A stretch of DNA of 64,000 nucleotides from Phycisphaerales bacterium (lineage in GTDB: Bacteria; Planctomycetota; Phycisphaerae; Phycisphaerales; SM1A02). Of the stretch, positions 19,085 to 28,698 are shown in pieces. The notes beneath the pieces are model-generated. The model made no database searches and was not told the DNA's origin. It was given only the letters and a program-made list of their open reading frames with translations. The DNA is taken from assembly GCA_029260575.1 (NCBI GenBank), contig JAJDDB010000004.1, forward strand, positions 452,608-516,607, written 5' to 3'. Each line of letters begins with the position of its first letter. Positions within the stretch are counted from its first letter, which is position 1. A program made the position numbers and the translations under genes.

Positions 19085-19086
19085 GT

Positions 19087-21018
19087 ATGTGCGGCATCGC
19101 AGGGGCAATCGGATTTGTAGACGAATCGATCGTGGAGGCGGTCGGGCGCATGAAACATGCTCTGCTGCACCGCGGGCCGGATGCCGGCGGCTGCGCGCGC
19201 ATTTCGATTAATGATGCGACATCTACAGGTGTTGTGCTCGGGCATCGGCGGCTGTCCATCATTGATCTTGCCGAGCACGCCAATCAACCGATGCACGATG
19301 CACGCACCGGCAACGTCTTGATCTATAACGGTGAGGTGTACAACTTCCGTGAATTGCGCAGCGAACTGGAAACTGAAGGCGCAACATTCGAAACGCAAAG
19401 CGACACTGAAGTGGTGCTGAAAGCCTATAGCAGGTGGGGCGATGCCTGCGCCGAGCGTTTTCGCGGCATGTTCGCGCTGGCGCTGTGGGATGCGCGCGCG
19501 CAGCAATTGGTCTTGATGCGCGATCGGCTCGGGATCAAGCCGCTATATGTCGCGCGGCTGACTCGTGGTGACAAGGTGACTGTGCTTCTTGCTTCGGAAG
19601 TTCGGGCGCTGCTTGAAAGTGGCCTGATCGATCGTCGGCTCAATGCGCAGGCACTGGAGACGTATCTCTGGAATGGATTTGTTGCGGGACGCCAGTCCAT
19701 TATCGACGGCGTTGAGCTGCTGCCGGCTGGGACAGTTGCAACGTGCGATCCGGCAGGCAATGTGCAGGAACAAAAATTCTGGTCGCTCGATTCGGCACAG
19801 CAACCGGGCGAAACCGACACTGCGGCACTTGGCGAAGAACTTCGCCAGGCAGTTGCAACGCGGCTCATCAGCGATGTGCCGCTGGGCGTTTTCTTGTCTG
19901 GCGGTGTGGATTCCAGCGCCGTTGCAGCGCTTGCAGCGCAAGCAAGCGGCAGTCCGGTGCGGACATTCAACATTGCATTCGACGAAGCAGCGTTTGATGA
20001 ATCGCAGTATGCACGTGTGGTAGCAGAACGGCTCGGTACGGATCACGAGGAGATTCGACTGACTGAATCAATCTTCCGCAGCGGTCTGGACAATGCTCTC
20101 AGTTGTATTGACCAACCAACCTTCGATGCGATCAACACGTATTTTGTAAGCGATGCGGTTCGCAAGGCAGGATTAACTGTCGCGCTTGCAGGTACGGGCG
20201 GAGATGAACTCTTTGGCGGTTACAGCAGTTTTGTGGATCTGCCACATGCAAGACGATGGTCGCGTCGTCTCAATCAATTGCCGAGGCCGTTGCGCAACGC
20301 CCTGGCTGATGTCATCATTCGCTTGAAGACTGGTACCCCTGGTGCGGTGCCGCCGCAAATACGCTGGGGCAAATTACATGATGTGCTTGATGCGGAAGGC
20401 GATCTGCTGAAGCTGTATCAAGTTTCGTATAGTCTCTTTACACAAGATTTTCTTTCACAGTTGCGTATGCGACGCGACTCCTCGACGGAATATGGATTGC
20501 CGAATGAGCTTGTGCAACAAATGCACGAAGCGATTGAGTCAATACCCGAGCTGTCCGCAATCAGCCGGCTGGAGTTGTCATCATTCATCGGCCAACGCTT
20601 GCTGCGTGATACCGATTCAGCCAGCATGGCTGTCTCGCTGGAAGTGCGCGTGCCGTTGCTTGATCATCGCGTTGTTGAAGAAGCGGATCGACTTGATCCA
20701 TCAATTCGTCATCATCCACTGGGCCGCAAGCAGCTGTTCAAACGACTGGCGATGCCGGAGTTGGATCATGCTTTGTTCGATCGCCCCAAGGCAGGATTTG
20801 TATTGCCGATTGAACAGTGGACCCGCAGCGCGGTGCGGGAACAGGTCGATGCTCTGCTCACTGACGCGGCGTTGTGTGAATCTGCCGGGTTGAATGCAGC
20901 AACGGTTTCGCGGCTCTGGCAGGCGTTTCAAGCCGATGCGCCAGGTTTGTACTGGTCTCGTATCTGGTCCATTTTTGTGCTGTTATGGTGGTGTCGAACC
21001 TATCGAGTCTCGCTTTGA
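19087..21018 (+). CDS. asnB: AsnB-type glutamine-dependent amidotransferase (asparagine synthase family)
   Basis: The 643-residue protein begins MCGIAGAIG, so Cys2 becomes the N-terminal nucleophile of the class II glutaminase domain (about 1-200). The synthetase domain has the PP-loop SGGVDSS (about 272-278) and the ATP/aspartyl site AGTGGDELFGGY. The true start is the ATG at 19087, only 2 nt after the previous stop; a longer reading from 19009 would bury the catalytic Cys. In a polysaccharide locus such enzymes often amidate uronic acids (known for O-antigen loci) or belong to the exosortase-associated amidotransferase group. Plain asparagine synthesis remains possible. Confidence 0.9.
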   Translation: MCGIAGAIGFVDESIVEAVGRMKHALLHRGPDAGGCARISINDATSTGVVLGHRRLSIIDLAEHANQPMHDARTGNVLIYNGEVYNFRELRSELETEGATFETQSDTEVVLKAYSRWGDACAERFRGMFALALWDARAQQLVLMRDRLGIKPLYVARLTRGDKVTVLLASEVRALLESGLIDRRLNAQALETYLWNGFVAGRQSIIDGVELLPAGTVATCDPAGNVQEQKFWSLDSAQQPGETDTAALGEELRQAVATRLISDVPLGVFLSGGVDSSAVAALAAQASGSPVRTFNIAFDEAAFDESQYARVVAERLGTDHEEIRLTESIFRSGLDNALSCIDQPTFDAINTYFVSDAVRKAGLTVALAGTGGDELFGGYSSFVDLPHARRWSRRLNQLPRPLRNALADVIIRLKTGTPGAVPPQIRWGKLHDVLDAEGDLLKLYQVSYSLFTQDFLSQLRMRRDSSTEYGLPNELVQQMHEAIESIPELSAISRLELSSFIGQRLLRDTDSASMAVSLEVRVPLLDHRVVEEADRLDPSIRHHPLGRKQLFKRLAMPELDHALFDRPKAGFVLPIEQWTRSAVREQVDALLTDAALCESAGLNAATVSRLWQAFQADAPGLYWSRIWSIFVLLWWCRTYRVSL

Positions 21019-21113
21019 CGGTTGCGCCGACCGATAATGTCGAGGCCGGCTGAACGCTGTTCACATCGCCGGTTGCAACGCCGAAGATAGACGAGTCGGG
21101 GGAGCAGGAAGTC

Positions 21114-22118
21114 ATGTCCAGACGCTATGCATTGATAACACCTTGCCGGGATGAAGCAGCGTATCTGCAGACCACGATTGACTCTGTGGCCTCGCAATCG
21201 GTGCGCCCCGCGCTGTGGTTGATAGTTGATGATGGTTCGACGGACGACACGCCGAACATTCTCAAACGTGCTGTCGAACAGCACGACTTCATCAAAGTGG
21301 TGTCTCGTGACGATCGCGGCAAACGCGCTGTCGGCCCGGGTGTGATCGAAGCTTTCTACGACGGTCTGTCACACGTCGATTTCGACAATTACGACTACAT
21401 TTGCAAGTTTGATGGCGATCTTGAATTGCCCGCACGTTACTTCGAACGGTTGATGGAACATTTCGAATCCGACCCGTGGCTGGGCACGCTCTCAGGCAAA
21501 CTGTTTCTGCGCTATGGCGACAAACTCGTGGAAGAACGCTGCGGTGATGAAAACTCGGTCGGGCCGTCAAAGTTCTATCGCGTGCAGTGTTTCCGCGATA
21601 TCGGCGGCTTCGTACGGCAGGTCAGTTGGGACGGCATTGACGGTCACATCTGCCGAATGAACGGCTGGGTTGCGCGTTCGATGAACGAACCCGATTTGCA
21701 GATCATTCACTTACGGCGTATGGGTTCGAGTCAGAAGAGTTTCTGGACCGGCCGGCTGCGGTGGGGACGCGGCAAATATTTTATGGGTTCGTCGCTTGCC
21801 TATGTCATGGCCGCATCAGCGTATCGCATGTTTGAGCGACCGTATCTTGTCAGCGGCATTGGAATTCTGCTCGGGTATGTGCTTGCACGATGGCGCGGGG
21901 CATCGCGCTATGATGAGCCTGCGTATTTCAAACATCTTCGGCACTACGAATGGCAGTCATTGCTGAAGGGCAAACGTCGAACCATGCAGCAGTATCATGA
22001 CCGCATTCGCATCGACTGGCCGGAGCCCGCGCAGCGAAAGTCTGGCGAAATTCCACAGAATCAAATGTCCAAGACCGCGCCGGTTGATTGTCATGCAACG
22101 ACTGCACACGTCGGTTGA
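21114..22118 (+). CDS. Glycosyltransferase family 2 protein
   Basis: The 334-residue GT-A enzyme has TPCRDEAAYLQTTIDSVASQ, LIVDDGSTDDT and the metal-binding CKFDGDLELP. SWDGIDGHICRMNGW and a conserved basic patch near RLRWGRGKYFMG follow. One weak hydrophobic stretch lies around 230-260. The ATG is preceded by GGGGAGCAGGAAG. A gap of 95 nt separates it from asnB and may hold a separate promoter. Donor and acceptor are unknown. Confidence 0.88.
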   Translation: MSRRYALITPCRDEAAYLQTTIDSVASQSVRPALWLIVDDGSTDDTPNILKRAVEQHDFIKVVSRDDRGKRAVGPGVIEAFYDGLSHVDFDNYDYICKFDGDLELPARYFERLMEHFESDPWLGTLSGKLFLRYGDKLVEERCGDENSVGPSKFYRVQCFRDIGGFVRQVSWDGIDGHICRMNGWVARSMNEPDLQIIHLRRMGSSQKSFWTGRLRWGRGKYFMGSSLAYVMAASAYRMFERPYLVSGIGILLGYVLARWRGASRYDEPAYFKHLRHYEWQSLLKGKRRTMQQYHDRIRIDWPEPAQRKSGEIPQNQMSKTAPVDCHATTAHVG

Positions 22119-22148
22119 ACTGCAATTCATGGGAAGCCCACGAGACGG

Positions 22149-22607
22149 ATGACACGGTCGAAGAAGAAAATCCTAGCGGTGGCGAGCGGCGGCGGGCATT
22201 GGATTGAACTGCTGCGCGTGCTGCCTGCGTTTGACGAAGGCGAGGTCGTACTTGCTACCGTTCAGAAGGACTACGAACGAGACGTGCCCCGCAGACGGCT
22301 GCACATTATTCCTGATGCAACGCGCTGGAACAAAATCGGCGTGCTTCGGTTGGCGCTACGCATATTGTGGATTGTGCTGCGCGAACGGCCGGATGTGATT
22401 GTCACAACAGGTGCTGCGCCGGGGTATTTTGCGCTGCGGTTCGGGCGGTGGTTTGGTGCGCGCACAATCTGGCTGGACAGCATTGCCAACGTTGATGAAC
22501 TTTCGATGTCGGGGCAATTGGTTCGTGCGTACGCTGATCTGTGGTTGACACAGTGGCCGCATCTGGCAGGCAGCGACGGGCCGGAGTGTGCGGGGGCTGT
22601 ACTGTGA
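22149..22607 (+). CDS. Alg14-like membrane-anchor subunit of a two-part glycosyltransferase (EpsE/CpsF-like)
   Basis: This 152-residue protein carries ILAVASGGGHWIELLRVLP, the Alg14/MurG-like glycine-rich opening, and RPDVIVTTGAAPGYFALR. A central hydrophobic helix (about 67-80) is probably the membrane contact. In such pairs the Alg14-like part binds the lipid acceptor and recruits the catalytic partner. The next gene, which overlaps by 4 nt, is the matching Alg13-like half, so the pair is confident. Confidence 0.85.
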   Translation: MTRSKKKILAVASGGGHWIELLRVLPAFDEGEVVLATVQKDYERDVPRRRLHIIPDATRWNKIGVLRLALRILWIVLRERPDVIVTTGAAPGYFALRFGRWFGARTIWLDSIANVDELSMSGQLVRAYADLWLTQWPHLAGSDGPECAGAVL

Positions 22608-23122
22608 TCTTTGTCACCGTTGGCCATCAGATGCCGTTTGACCGGCTGGTGCATGCAGTTGACGAATGGTCTGAGCGCACCGGGCGCGCTGATGTCTTTG
22701 CACAAATCGGCGCAACCGAAGACTGGCCGAAGTACATTCAGGCAGCGCCGTTCCTCACCCCGGGGCAATTCGCCAAACGCATTGAACAGGCAAGCGCGAT
22801 CGTCGCCCATGCAGGTACGGGAACAATCATTGCAGCGCTGCGATTGAACAAACCGCTGCTCGTTCTTGCAAGAGAAAGCGCACGCGGAGAAACCCGCAAC
22901 GACCATCAGATTGCAACTGCAAAGTATTTTGAAGAGGCGGGATATGTGCTTGCGGCGTACAGCACTGAAGAGCTGATTGCAAAGTTGGCGGAGCTCGAAT
23001 CGTTTCAGCCGAGAGCATCGATCGGCACGGTCGCTTCTGAGCAGTTGATTCAGCGATTGCGCAGGTTTACGTTCGGTGCTGATGATACTGTTGTGCAGTC
23101 GCATCCACATCACGCGCAATAG
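22604..23122 (+). CDS. Alg13-like catalytic subunit of a two-part glycosyltransferase (EpsF/CpsG-like)
   Basis: The 172-residue product begins with IFVTVGHQMPFDRLV, typical of the GT28 C-terminal/Alg13 domain. It also has IVAHAGTGTIIAAL (the glycine loop that grips UDP-sugar) and ARGETRNDHQIATA (donor site). The GTG at 22604 overlaps the partner's stop in a GTGA arrangement; an upstream reading from 22541 lacks family resemblance. Together the two halves form a MurG-like inverting enzyme. It closes the polysaccharide locus; its stop lies 4 nt from the convergent uvrA stop. Confidence 0.85.
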   Translation: MIFVTVGHQMPFDRLVHAVDEWSERTGRADVFAQIGATEDWPKYIQAAPFLTPGQFAKRIEQASAIVAHAGTGTIIAALRLNKPLLVLARESARGETRNDHQIATAKYFEEAGYVLAAYSTEELIAKLAELESFQPRASIGTVASEQLIQRLRRFTFGADDTVVQSHPHHAQ

Positions 23123-23126
23123 ATCA

Positions 23127-26072
23127 TCATGCAGGAACAGTCGATCGCAATGTGTTGCGTGCCGTCTTTCGTCGCGCTGTCAATTTCGACTTGAGGTATC
23201 GTCCGGTGTGACTGGTCTTGCGTTTGGCGACTTGCTCGGGCGTGCCCGTGGCAACGACTGTGCCGCCGCGGTCGCCACCCTCCGGGCCAAGATCAATGAT
23301 CCAGTCCGCGGTCTTGATGATGTCGAGGTTGTGTTCAATCACAACGAGCGTGTTGCCCTGATCTGCAAGTGACTGCAGCACGATGCCGAGCTTCTCAACA
23401 TCCGCAAAGTGCAGACCGGTCGTCGGTTCATCAAGAATGTACAGCGTATGGCCGGTGGAATTGCTGCCCAGTTCACTGGCAAGCTTTATGCGCTGCGCCT
23501 CACCGCCGGACAATGTTGTCGACGGTTGGCCGATCTGAATGTAATCAAGGCCGACATCGTGTAGGCAGCGCAACATGCGCTTTGTTCGAGCATGTGCATC
23601 AAAGAAATCAACCGCATCTTCAACGGTCATATTCAGCACATCCGCAATCGTTTTATTGCGATACGTGATTTCCAACGTTTCGCGGTTGTAACGCCGGCCG
23701 CGACAAACTTCACATTGCACAAAGACATCGGGCAGAAAATGCATCTCGATCTTCTTGACGCCCTGGCCCTGGCATGCTTCGCAGCGACCGCCCTTCACGT
23801 TGAAACTGAATCGCCCGGGCAGATATCCGCGAATTTTTGCTTCACGCGTCTGGGCAAACAGCTTGCGGATATCATCAAACACACCGGTGTATGTTGCAGG
23901 GTTGGACCGTGGCGTGCGCCCGATGGGAGATTGATCAACTTCAATAACCCGGTCGATCTTGCCGAGCCCGTTGACGCGCGTATGTGCGCCGGGTGCAACT
24001 CGTGAGTGATACACCTTGCGCTTGGCAGCCTTGAGCAGGATCTCATTGACAAGCGTGCTCTTGCCGGAGCCGGAGACACCGGTGACGCAGACGATCCCGC
24101 CGATCGGCACGGCAACATCGATCGACTTGAGGTTGTTTGCGCGCGCGCCTTTAATGACAACCGCATCGGATTCATCAACATCGCGGCGCTCCTTTGGCGT
24201 TTCGATGAAACGTTCGCCCGAGAGAAACTGCCCGGTCGTTGACGACTTCGTTGCAATGATGTCGTTGATGTCGCCCTGGGCTGCAACGGTCCCGCCGTGC
24301 CGTCCGGGTCCGGGGCCGATGTCAATAATGTGATCAGCTGCCTGCATCATGCCTTCATCGTGCTCGACAACGACAACCGTGTTGCCGATGTCTGCGAGAT
24401 TGCGGAGCGTTGCGATGAGACGATCATTATCACGTTGATGCAAACCGATTGTCGGTTCATCGAGCACGTAACACACGCCGACGAGACCGGACCCGACCTG
24501 GGTTGCAAGGCGAATGCGTTGGGCTTCGCCGCCGGAAAGTGTTCCGCTCGTGCGGTCAAGAGTGAGATAATTCAGACCGACTGATTGCAGAAAGCCGAGG
24601 CGATTGCGTATCTCGCGAAGAATCGGTTCTGCAATGTGCTGCTGTTCCTCGCTGAGCGCGATGTCATCGAAGAATCCTGCTGCGACATCGATCGTCATTG
24701 CAGTGATATTCGCAATGTTCACGCGCAGGCGCCCACTGCGCAGGTAGACATGTAAGGATTCTTCGCGCAGGCGAGCGCCGTTACACGCTGGGCATGCTGT
24801 GCCGGACATGTAGTGGCGCATGCGCTCTTTGATGAAATCGCTTTCTGTATTTTCATAACGCCGATGCAGGTTTGGAACAATGCCCTCAAAAGCGAAATCA
24901 AGTCTTGCTGTATCCGTTTCCGTTGTGCCGTGCATCAGAATCTCACGGGATTTTTTCTTGAGTTGCTCAAATGGCGTGCGCCCGTCAATTTCAAGAGCGG
25001 CGCAGAATTTTCGCAACACCTTGTGGTAGTAGCGATTCATCTGCCTGCCGTTCTTACGCCACGGTTCGATGGCGCCCTCGGAAATTGACAGCGTCTGATC
25101 AGGAACGATCAGTGCTTCATCAAACTCGTTGATCGTTCCGAGTCCATCGCACTGCGGACACGCGCCGTAGGGACTGTTGAACGAGAACAGCCTCGGCTCC
25201 GGTTCATCGAGTGAACACTCCGGGTGCTCCGCACATGCAAACTTCTCGCTGAAACTGTGATCTTCCCATGCGCCGTCATTGTCCATAAGCGCAATCATCG
25301 AACCGTCGCCGAGCTTGAGCGCGGTTTCGACTGAATCCGCAAGGCGCTGCCGGGCATCGGGCTGCACGATGACGCGATCAACAATTGCATCAATCGTGTG
25401 CAGTTCATATCTGCCGAGTTTCAGCGGGTTGTCGCCACCTTCCTTGAGCGCATCGCGAATGTCGATGATGTTGCTGTCTACCCGGGCGCGCACAAATCCC
25501 TGCTTGCGTAGTCCTTCGAGTACATCACTGTGATAGCCTTTCTTTCCTCTGATGACTGGAGCAGCGATCATCATCTTCGTGCCGTCCGGACGATCAAGAA
25601 GTGCATCGACAATCTGCGTTGCGGAGCTGCGCGTGATGGGTAACCCGCAGTATCGCGGCTTCGTAGCTGTGCCACCTTCAACCTTCCAGCAGGTGGGTTG
25701 TCCGCAGCGAGCCAGAAGCAATCGAAGATAGTCGTAGATTTCAGTGGTGGTTGCGACAGTCGAACGCGGGTTGTGGCTGGCGCTACGTTGTTGAATCGCA
25801 ATTGTCGGCGGTAGGCCGTCAATTGATTCAACATTTGGTTTCTGCATTTGTTGCAGGAACTGCCGGGCGTACGCGCTCAGCGATTCCATATACTTTCGCT
25901 GGCCTTCAGCAAAAACGGTGTCGAAAGCAAGTGAACTCTTGCCTGAGCCGGACACGCCGGTAATGACGATGAGTTTATCGCGTGGAATGTCCACATCGAT
26001 GGACTGCAGGTTGTGTTCAGCAGCCCCGCGAATGCGGATGCGCGGTTGATCTGGCGTGTTCCTTGTGGCCAT
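23127..26072 (-). CDS. uvrA: Excinuclease ABC subunit A
   Basis: UvrA (981 residues) finds DNA damage and loads UvrB in nucleotide excision repair. It has two ABC modules: Walker [10 protein letters not shown] at 39-47 and a second GVSGSGKST in the C-terminal half, each with an LSGGEAQRI signature and a DEPT Walker B. The UvrB-binding and zinc regions are visible as CPQC near the first insertion and CEAC...CEVC in the second module. The length is close to the E. coli enzyme (about 940) with a basic Lys/Arg tail. It stands alone, convergent with the polysaccharide locus and divergent from the next gene. Confidence 0.98.
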   Translation of the reverse strand: MATRNTPDQPRIRIRGAAEHNLQSIDVDIPRDKLIVITGVSGSGKSSLAFDTVFAEGQRKYMESLSAYARQFLQQMQKPNVESIDGLPPTIAIQQRSASHNPRSTVATTTEIYDYLRLLLARCGQPTCWKVEGGTATKPRYCGLPITRSSATQIVDALLDRPDGTKMMIAAPVIRGKKGYHSDVLEGLRKQGFVRARVDSNIIDIRDALKEGGDNPLKLGRYELHTIDAIVDRVIVQPDARQRLADSVETALKLGDGSMIALMDNDGAWEDHSFSEKFACAEHPECSLDEPEPRLFSFNSPYGACPQCDGLGTINEFDEALIVPDQTLSISEGAIEPWRKNGRQMNRYYHKVLRKFCAALEIDGRTPFEQLKKKSREILMHGTTETDTARLDFAFEGIVPNLHRRYENTESDFIKERMRHYMSGTACPACNGARLREESLHVYLRSGRLRVNIANITAMTIDVAAGFFDDIALSEEQQHIAEPILREIRNRLGFLQSVGLNYLTLDRTSGTLSGGEAQRIRLATQVGSGLVGVCYVLDEPTIGLHQRDNDRLIATLRNLADIGNTVVVVEHDEGMMQAADHIIDIGPGPGRHGGTVAAQGDINDIIATKSSTTGQFLSGERFIETPKERRDVDESDAVVIKGARANNLKSIDVAVPIGGIVCVTGVSGSGKSTLVNEILLKAAKRKVYHSRVAPGAHTRVNGLGKIDRVIEVDQSPIGRTPRSNPATYTGVFDDIRKLFAQTREAKIRGYLPGRFSFNVKGGRCEACQGQGVKKIEMHFLPDVFVQCEVCRGRRYNRETLEITYRNKTIADVLNMTVEDAVDFFDAHARTKRMLRCLHDVGLDYIQIGQPSTTLSGGEAQRIKLASELGSNSTGHTLYILDEPTTGLHFADVEKLGIVLQSLADQGNTLVVIEHNLDIIKTADWIIDLGPEGGDRGGTVVATGTPEQVAKRKTSHTGRYLKSKLTARRKTARNTLRSTVPA

Positions 26073-26235
26073 GAATTGCGGTCATGATAGGTCGGCAGTT
26101 GGCCTGCTGTCGCATTGAGAAGAGTCTTTGGAAGCAGTTCTTTGTACGACCAATCATCTGTGGTAGGCTGGAAAGCGTCGCCGTACCTCGATGTGTCTGA
26201 CAACCGATCGGTCAAATTCAATTTTGGAGCCGGCC

Positions 26236-26898
26236 ATGCGGATCATTCTTGCATTGTGTGTTCTTGCGATCGCGCCGGTTGCTGGCGGGCAATCCTTCAA
26301 CATCGACATAGGTCCCGATGGCAATCCCGCGCCGCCGGCGGCATACGCAGCAGCAGGACGGGCAGGCAACTGGTTTGTCACGGCGGCGCACAATCAAGTG
26401 ACAGTGAACAGTCTTGTCGATATTGATGGCAATGTGACCGGAGTGAGCTTCATTCAACTCGGCGGCACCGAGACGCTGTCTTTGAGCGAAGCCGCAGTGA
26501 CCGGAGACGACGCAACGCTTCTCAACGACTGTCTTATCACACACACGACGATTGAAAACTGCTTGTTCTTCAGTGGACTGCAGGGCGGTACATACGAAGT
26601 GATCGTCTACGCGCGCATGCCAGATCAGACGGACATCATCTGCAATGCAGATGTTGATCAGGAACCGGGCAATCCGAAGAAACCAGTCGGCGGCGCGTGG
26701 ACGGGAACACATGCCAACGGTGTAAGTTACAGCATCCATGTTGCGACAGTTGCAAGCGCCGGCGCACAAGCCGGCCGGCTCGGCGTGCATTCAGGTGTCC
26801 CGGCCGACGGCGATTTCGAAATCGGCGCAGCGCTGAACGGCCTGCAGATACACCGCATCGACGACTGTCCAGCGGATTGCGCAGGCGATGATGGCTAG
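26236..26898 (+). CDS. Secreted protein ending at an in-frame TAG inside its dockerin-like module
   Basis: The 220-residue product starts at the ATG at 26236 (GGAG upstream). It has a clear signal peptide: MRIILALCVLAIAPVAGG with likely cleavage near GGQS. The mature part is a beta-rich domain of unknown function with the Cys pair DCPADC near its end. Translation stops at TAG 26896-26898 immediately after AGDDG. The same frame then continues without interruption for 44 more codons that encode the rest of this module and a second one. The gene is therefore probably a recently truncated member of the module-bearing secreted family, unless the stop is suppressed or is a base-call error. Confidence 0.75.
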   Translation: MRIILALCVLAIAPVAGGQSFNIDIGPDGNPAPPAAYAAAGRAGNWFVTAAHNQVTVNSLVDIDGNVTGVSFIQLGGTETLSLSEAAVTGDDATLLNDCLITHTTIENCLFFSGLQGGTYEVIVYARMPDQTDIICNADVDQEPGNPKKPVGGAWTGTHANGVSYSIHVATVASAGAQAGRLGVHSGVPADGDFEIGAALNGLQIHRIDDCPADCAGDDG

Positions 26899-27033
26899 GT
26901 CAATGTCTTTGACCTGCTGGAGCTGCTCACCAACTGGGGGACCAGCGGGTCGGGTGCTGATATTGACGATCTGACAAACACAGTCGACGTCTTCGATCTG
27001 CTAGAATTGCTGTCTGCGTGGGGCGATTGCTGA
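26899..27033 (+). pseudogene. In-frame C-terminal extension cut off by TAG: two dockerin-like repeats
   Basis: Directly after the TAG the frame reads VNVFDLLELLTNWG and, about 20 residues on, VDVFDLLELLSAWGDC before TGA at 27031-27033. Intact proteins in this window carry the same module. At the position of the TAG they have Thr, Ser or Ala; a Ser codon TCG would need only one base change to become TAG. Confidence 0.75.
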
Positions 27034-27056
27034 GCGGCGCAAGATCAGGCGCGAGG

Positions 27057-28313
27057 TTAACCGACTTCGCGGCGCTGGAACAGAATAACCGCCAGCGCAA
27101 GGGCCACGATGATATAGAACCCGCCATAGAGCAACGCGCGGACAACGTAACTGATCGGTATGACATGGCCCTGTGTCAGCGCATCTGACAGCAGTAACAT
27201 CTGCAGATTGGGCACAACTGAATACGCAATGCGCAATGCGATGTATGTGCTTCGTTCTTTAAGAGATCGGCTGCCAGCCTGGGCTTGCGGCGGATCGACA
27301 TACCAGCCGCGCTCCAGGTCATACACAGCTTTGGCGTTTGCGGTGAATCTGGGATCTTCGGTGTCGGTAATCACGCCGGGTGGATCAGCAAGTTCCCACA
27401 GTGATACGAGCGGAACCTGTTTCTTGACAGTGACAGGTATGGTCGACTCACCGTTGATGAGCTGAATGGACTGCTCCTCGGAAACTGTCTCGGTGAGTTC
27501 ATAAAGCGCAGCACGTTGCAGCCAGTCGTTGCGCAGGTCGGCCATTGGTTCGCCGAAGAGCGAATCGGATAGCAAACCGAGGACGAACATCCCGAGCACG
27601 ATGACCAGCGTCAACACCTGATTGAGGCGAGTTGAAACTGCAACTGCAATTGCGGTCAGTACAAGCAGCGCCATCACGATACAGAGCACAGCCAGCCAGA
27701 CATACGGCTTGAACCCGATCGACATGGACTGCGGCGAGAAGCTTGCATCGAACAGCAGACTGAAGATGTACGCTAGCGCAGCCATTGGCGTCATAACCAC
27801 AATGACGGTGCTGGAGAACACGCGGTTGTAGAAATAGTTGCACCAGATGCCTGTGCCGACTCCGACGACTGCTGCGATGGTTGAAAAAGTGACGACGGGA
27901 ACATGGACTGGATCGCGCACGGTCTGCAGCACAGCATGCAATTCGACCAGCATGAAAACCAGCGACATGTACGTGGATGCGATGCCGATCGCAGCAGCAA
28001 CGCCGACGAACTTCCCGATCACGAACAATGGTCGTCCAACAGGCTTGCTGATTACGGTGAGGACGGTCTTATTTTCGATTTCCCGTGTGAGTACGTTTGT
28101 GGCGACGAATGCAGCCAGCAGTGTCCCTGCAAGGAAGACGGTCGCCAGGCCGATGTCGATCAGCATCCTCTGGTCGTCTTCCATCGTGAACGCGGACAGG
28201 GGGTTGCTGAGGATCAGCGCGATCGTGGCAATGACGAGAATCACCAGCATGATCGGCTGGCGAATGCTCTCGAAAAAGGTATTGCGAACGATCGCCAGGA
28301 ACTGCTCAATCAT
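27057..28313 (-). CDS. ABC-2 type transporter permease
   Basis: The 418-residue membrane protein starts MIEQFLAIVRNTFFESIRQ at the ATG at 28313, as usual for NosY/GldF-like permeases; 13 upstream codons to 28352 are not needed. It has six or more hydrophobic segments and the sequence TVISKPVGRPLFVIGKFVGV, which is shared in pattern with the permease at 34.7-36.8 kb. A large soluble loop (about 250-360) lies before the last helices. No ATPase gene is adjacent on this strand; the ATPase at 33.5 kb, in the divergent run, is the obvious candidate partner. The substrate is unknown. Confidence 0.8.
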   Translation of the reverse strand: MIEQFLAIVRNTFFESIRQPIMLVILVIATIALILSNPLSAFTMEDDQRMLIDIGLATVFLAGTLLAAFVATNVLTREIENKTVLTVISKPVGRPLFVIGKFVGVAAAIGIASTYMSLVFMLVELHAVLQTVRDPVHVPVVTFSTIAAVVGVGTGIWCNYFYNRVFSSTVIVVMTPMAALAYIFSLLFDASFSPQSMSIGFKPYVWLAVLCIVMALLVLTAIAVAVSTRLNQVLTLVIVLGMFVLGLLSDSLFGEPMADLRNDWLQRAALYELTETVSEEQSIQLINGESTIPVTVKKQVPLVSLWELADPPGVITDTEDPRFTANAKAVYDLERGWYVDPPQAQAGSRSLKERSTYIALRIAYSVVPNLQMLLLSDALTQGHVIPISYVVRALLYGGFYIIVALALAVILFQRREVG

Positions 28314-28698
28314 GCAAAGCCGCCAATGTCGTTGCGTCCGGCAGGGCGACACAACTGTGAGTGGATGTGAAAATGCGTCAAGTCAGGGAGATATGCTCGT
28401 CGCATGGCGGTGAAAAACTTCAACGACCTGCGATATTTTGATCCGAAGAACTGAACCTCGAACGGGGCATCATACGTAGACCATGCTGCCGCTGTTCGCA
28501 GAGACGACCCGCCTCTGTCGAACGTGCGAATCCTTCGGTCGGTCGGTATGGTGTCAATTCGGCGACGCCGCCAGCCCGAACGTGCGGAGCAAGCGGTCGT
28601 CGGCCAGCCTGTGAGCCGAATCGCAACTCTATGTTTTACATGTCTTTATCTGAGTTGTGCGGGTCAATGAAAGTGGACGAGCCAATGGTGCTGATCCG
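28314..28698. other. Divergent intergenic region, 385 nt
   Basis: The region separates the ABC-2 permease (minus) from the SPFH run (plus) and must hold promoters for both. I see no convincing -35/-10 pair, no tRNA and no stable terminator-like hairpin. A 16-codon reading frame at 28404 (MAVKNFNDLRYFDPKN) is too short to call. In-frame GTG at 28657 is an alternative start for the next gene. Confidence 0.5.

Noticed and set aside
28420..28626. A 68-codon minus-strand frame in the divergent region
   Set aside because: It is Arg/Ala-rich with no motif, and a divergent promoter region is the simpler reading.
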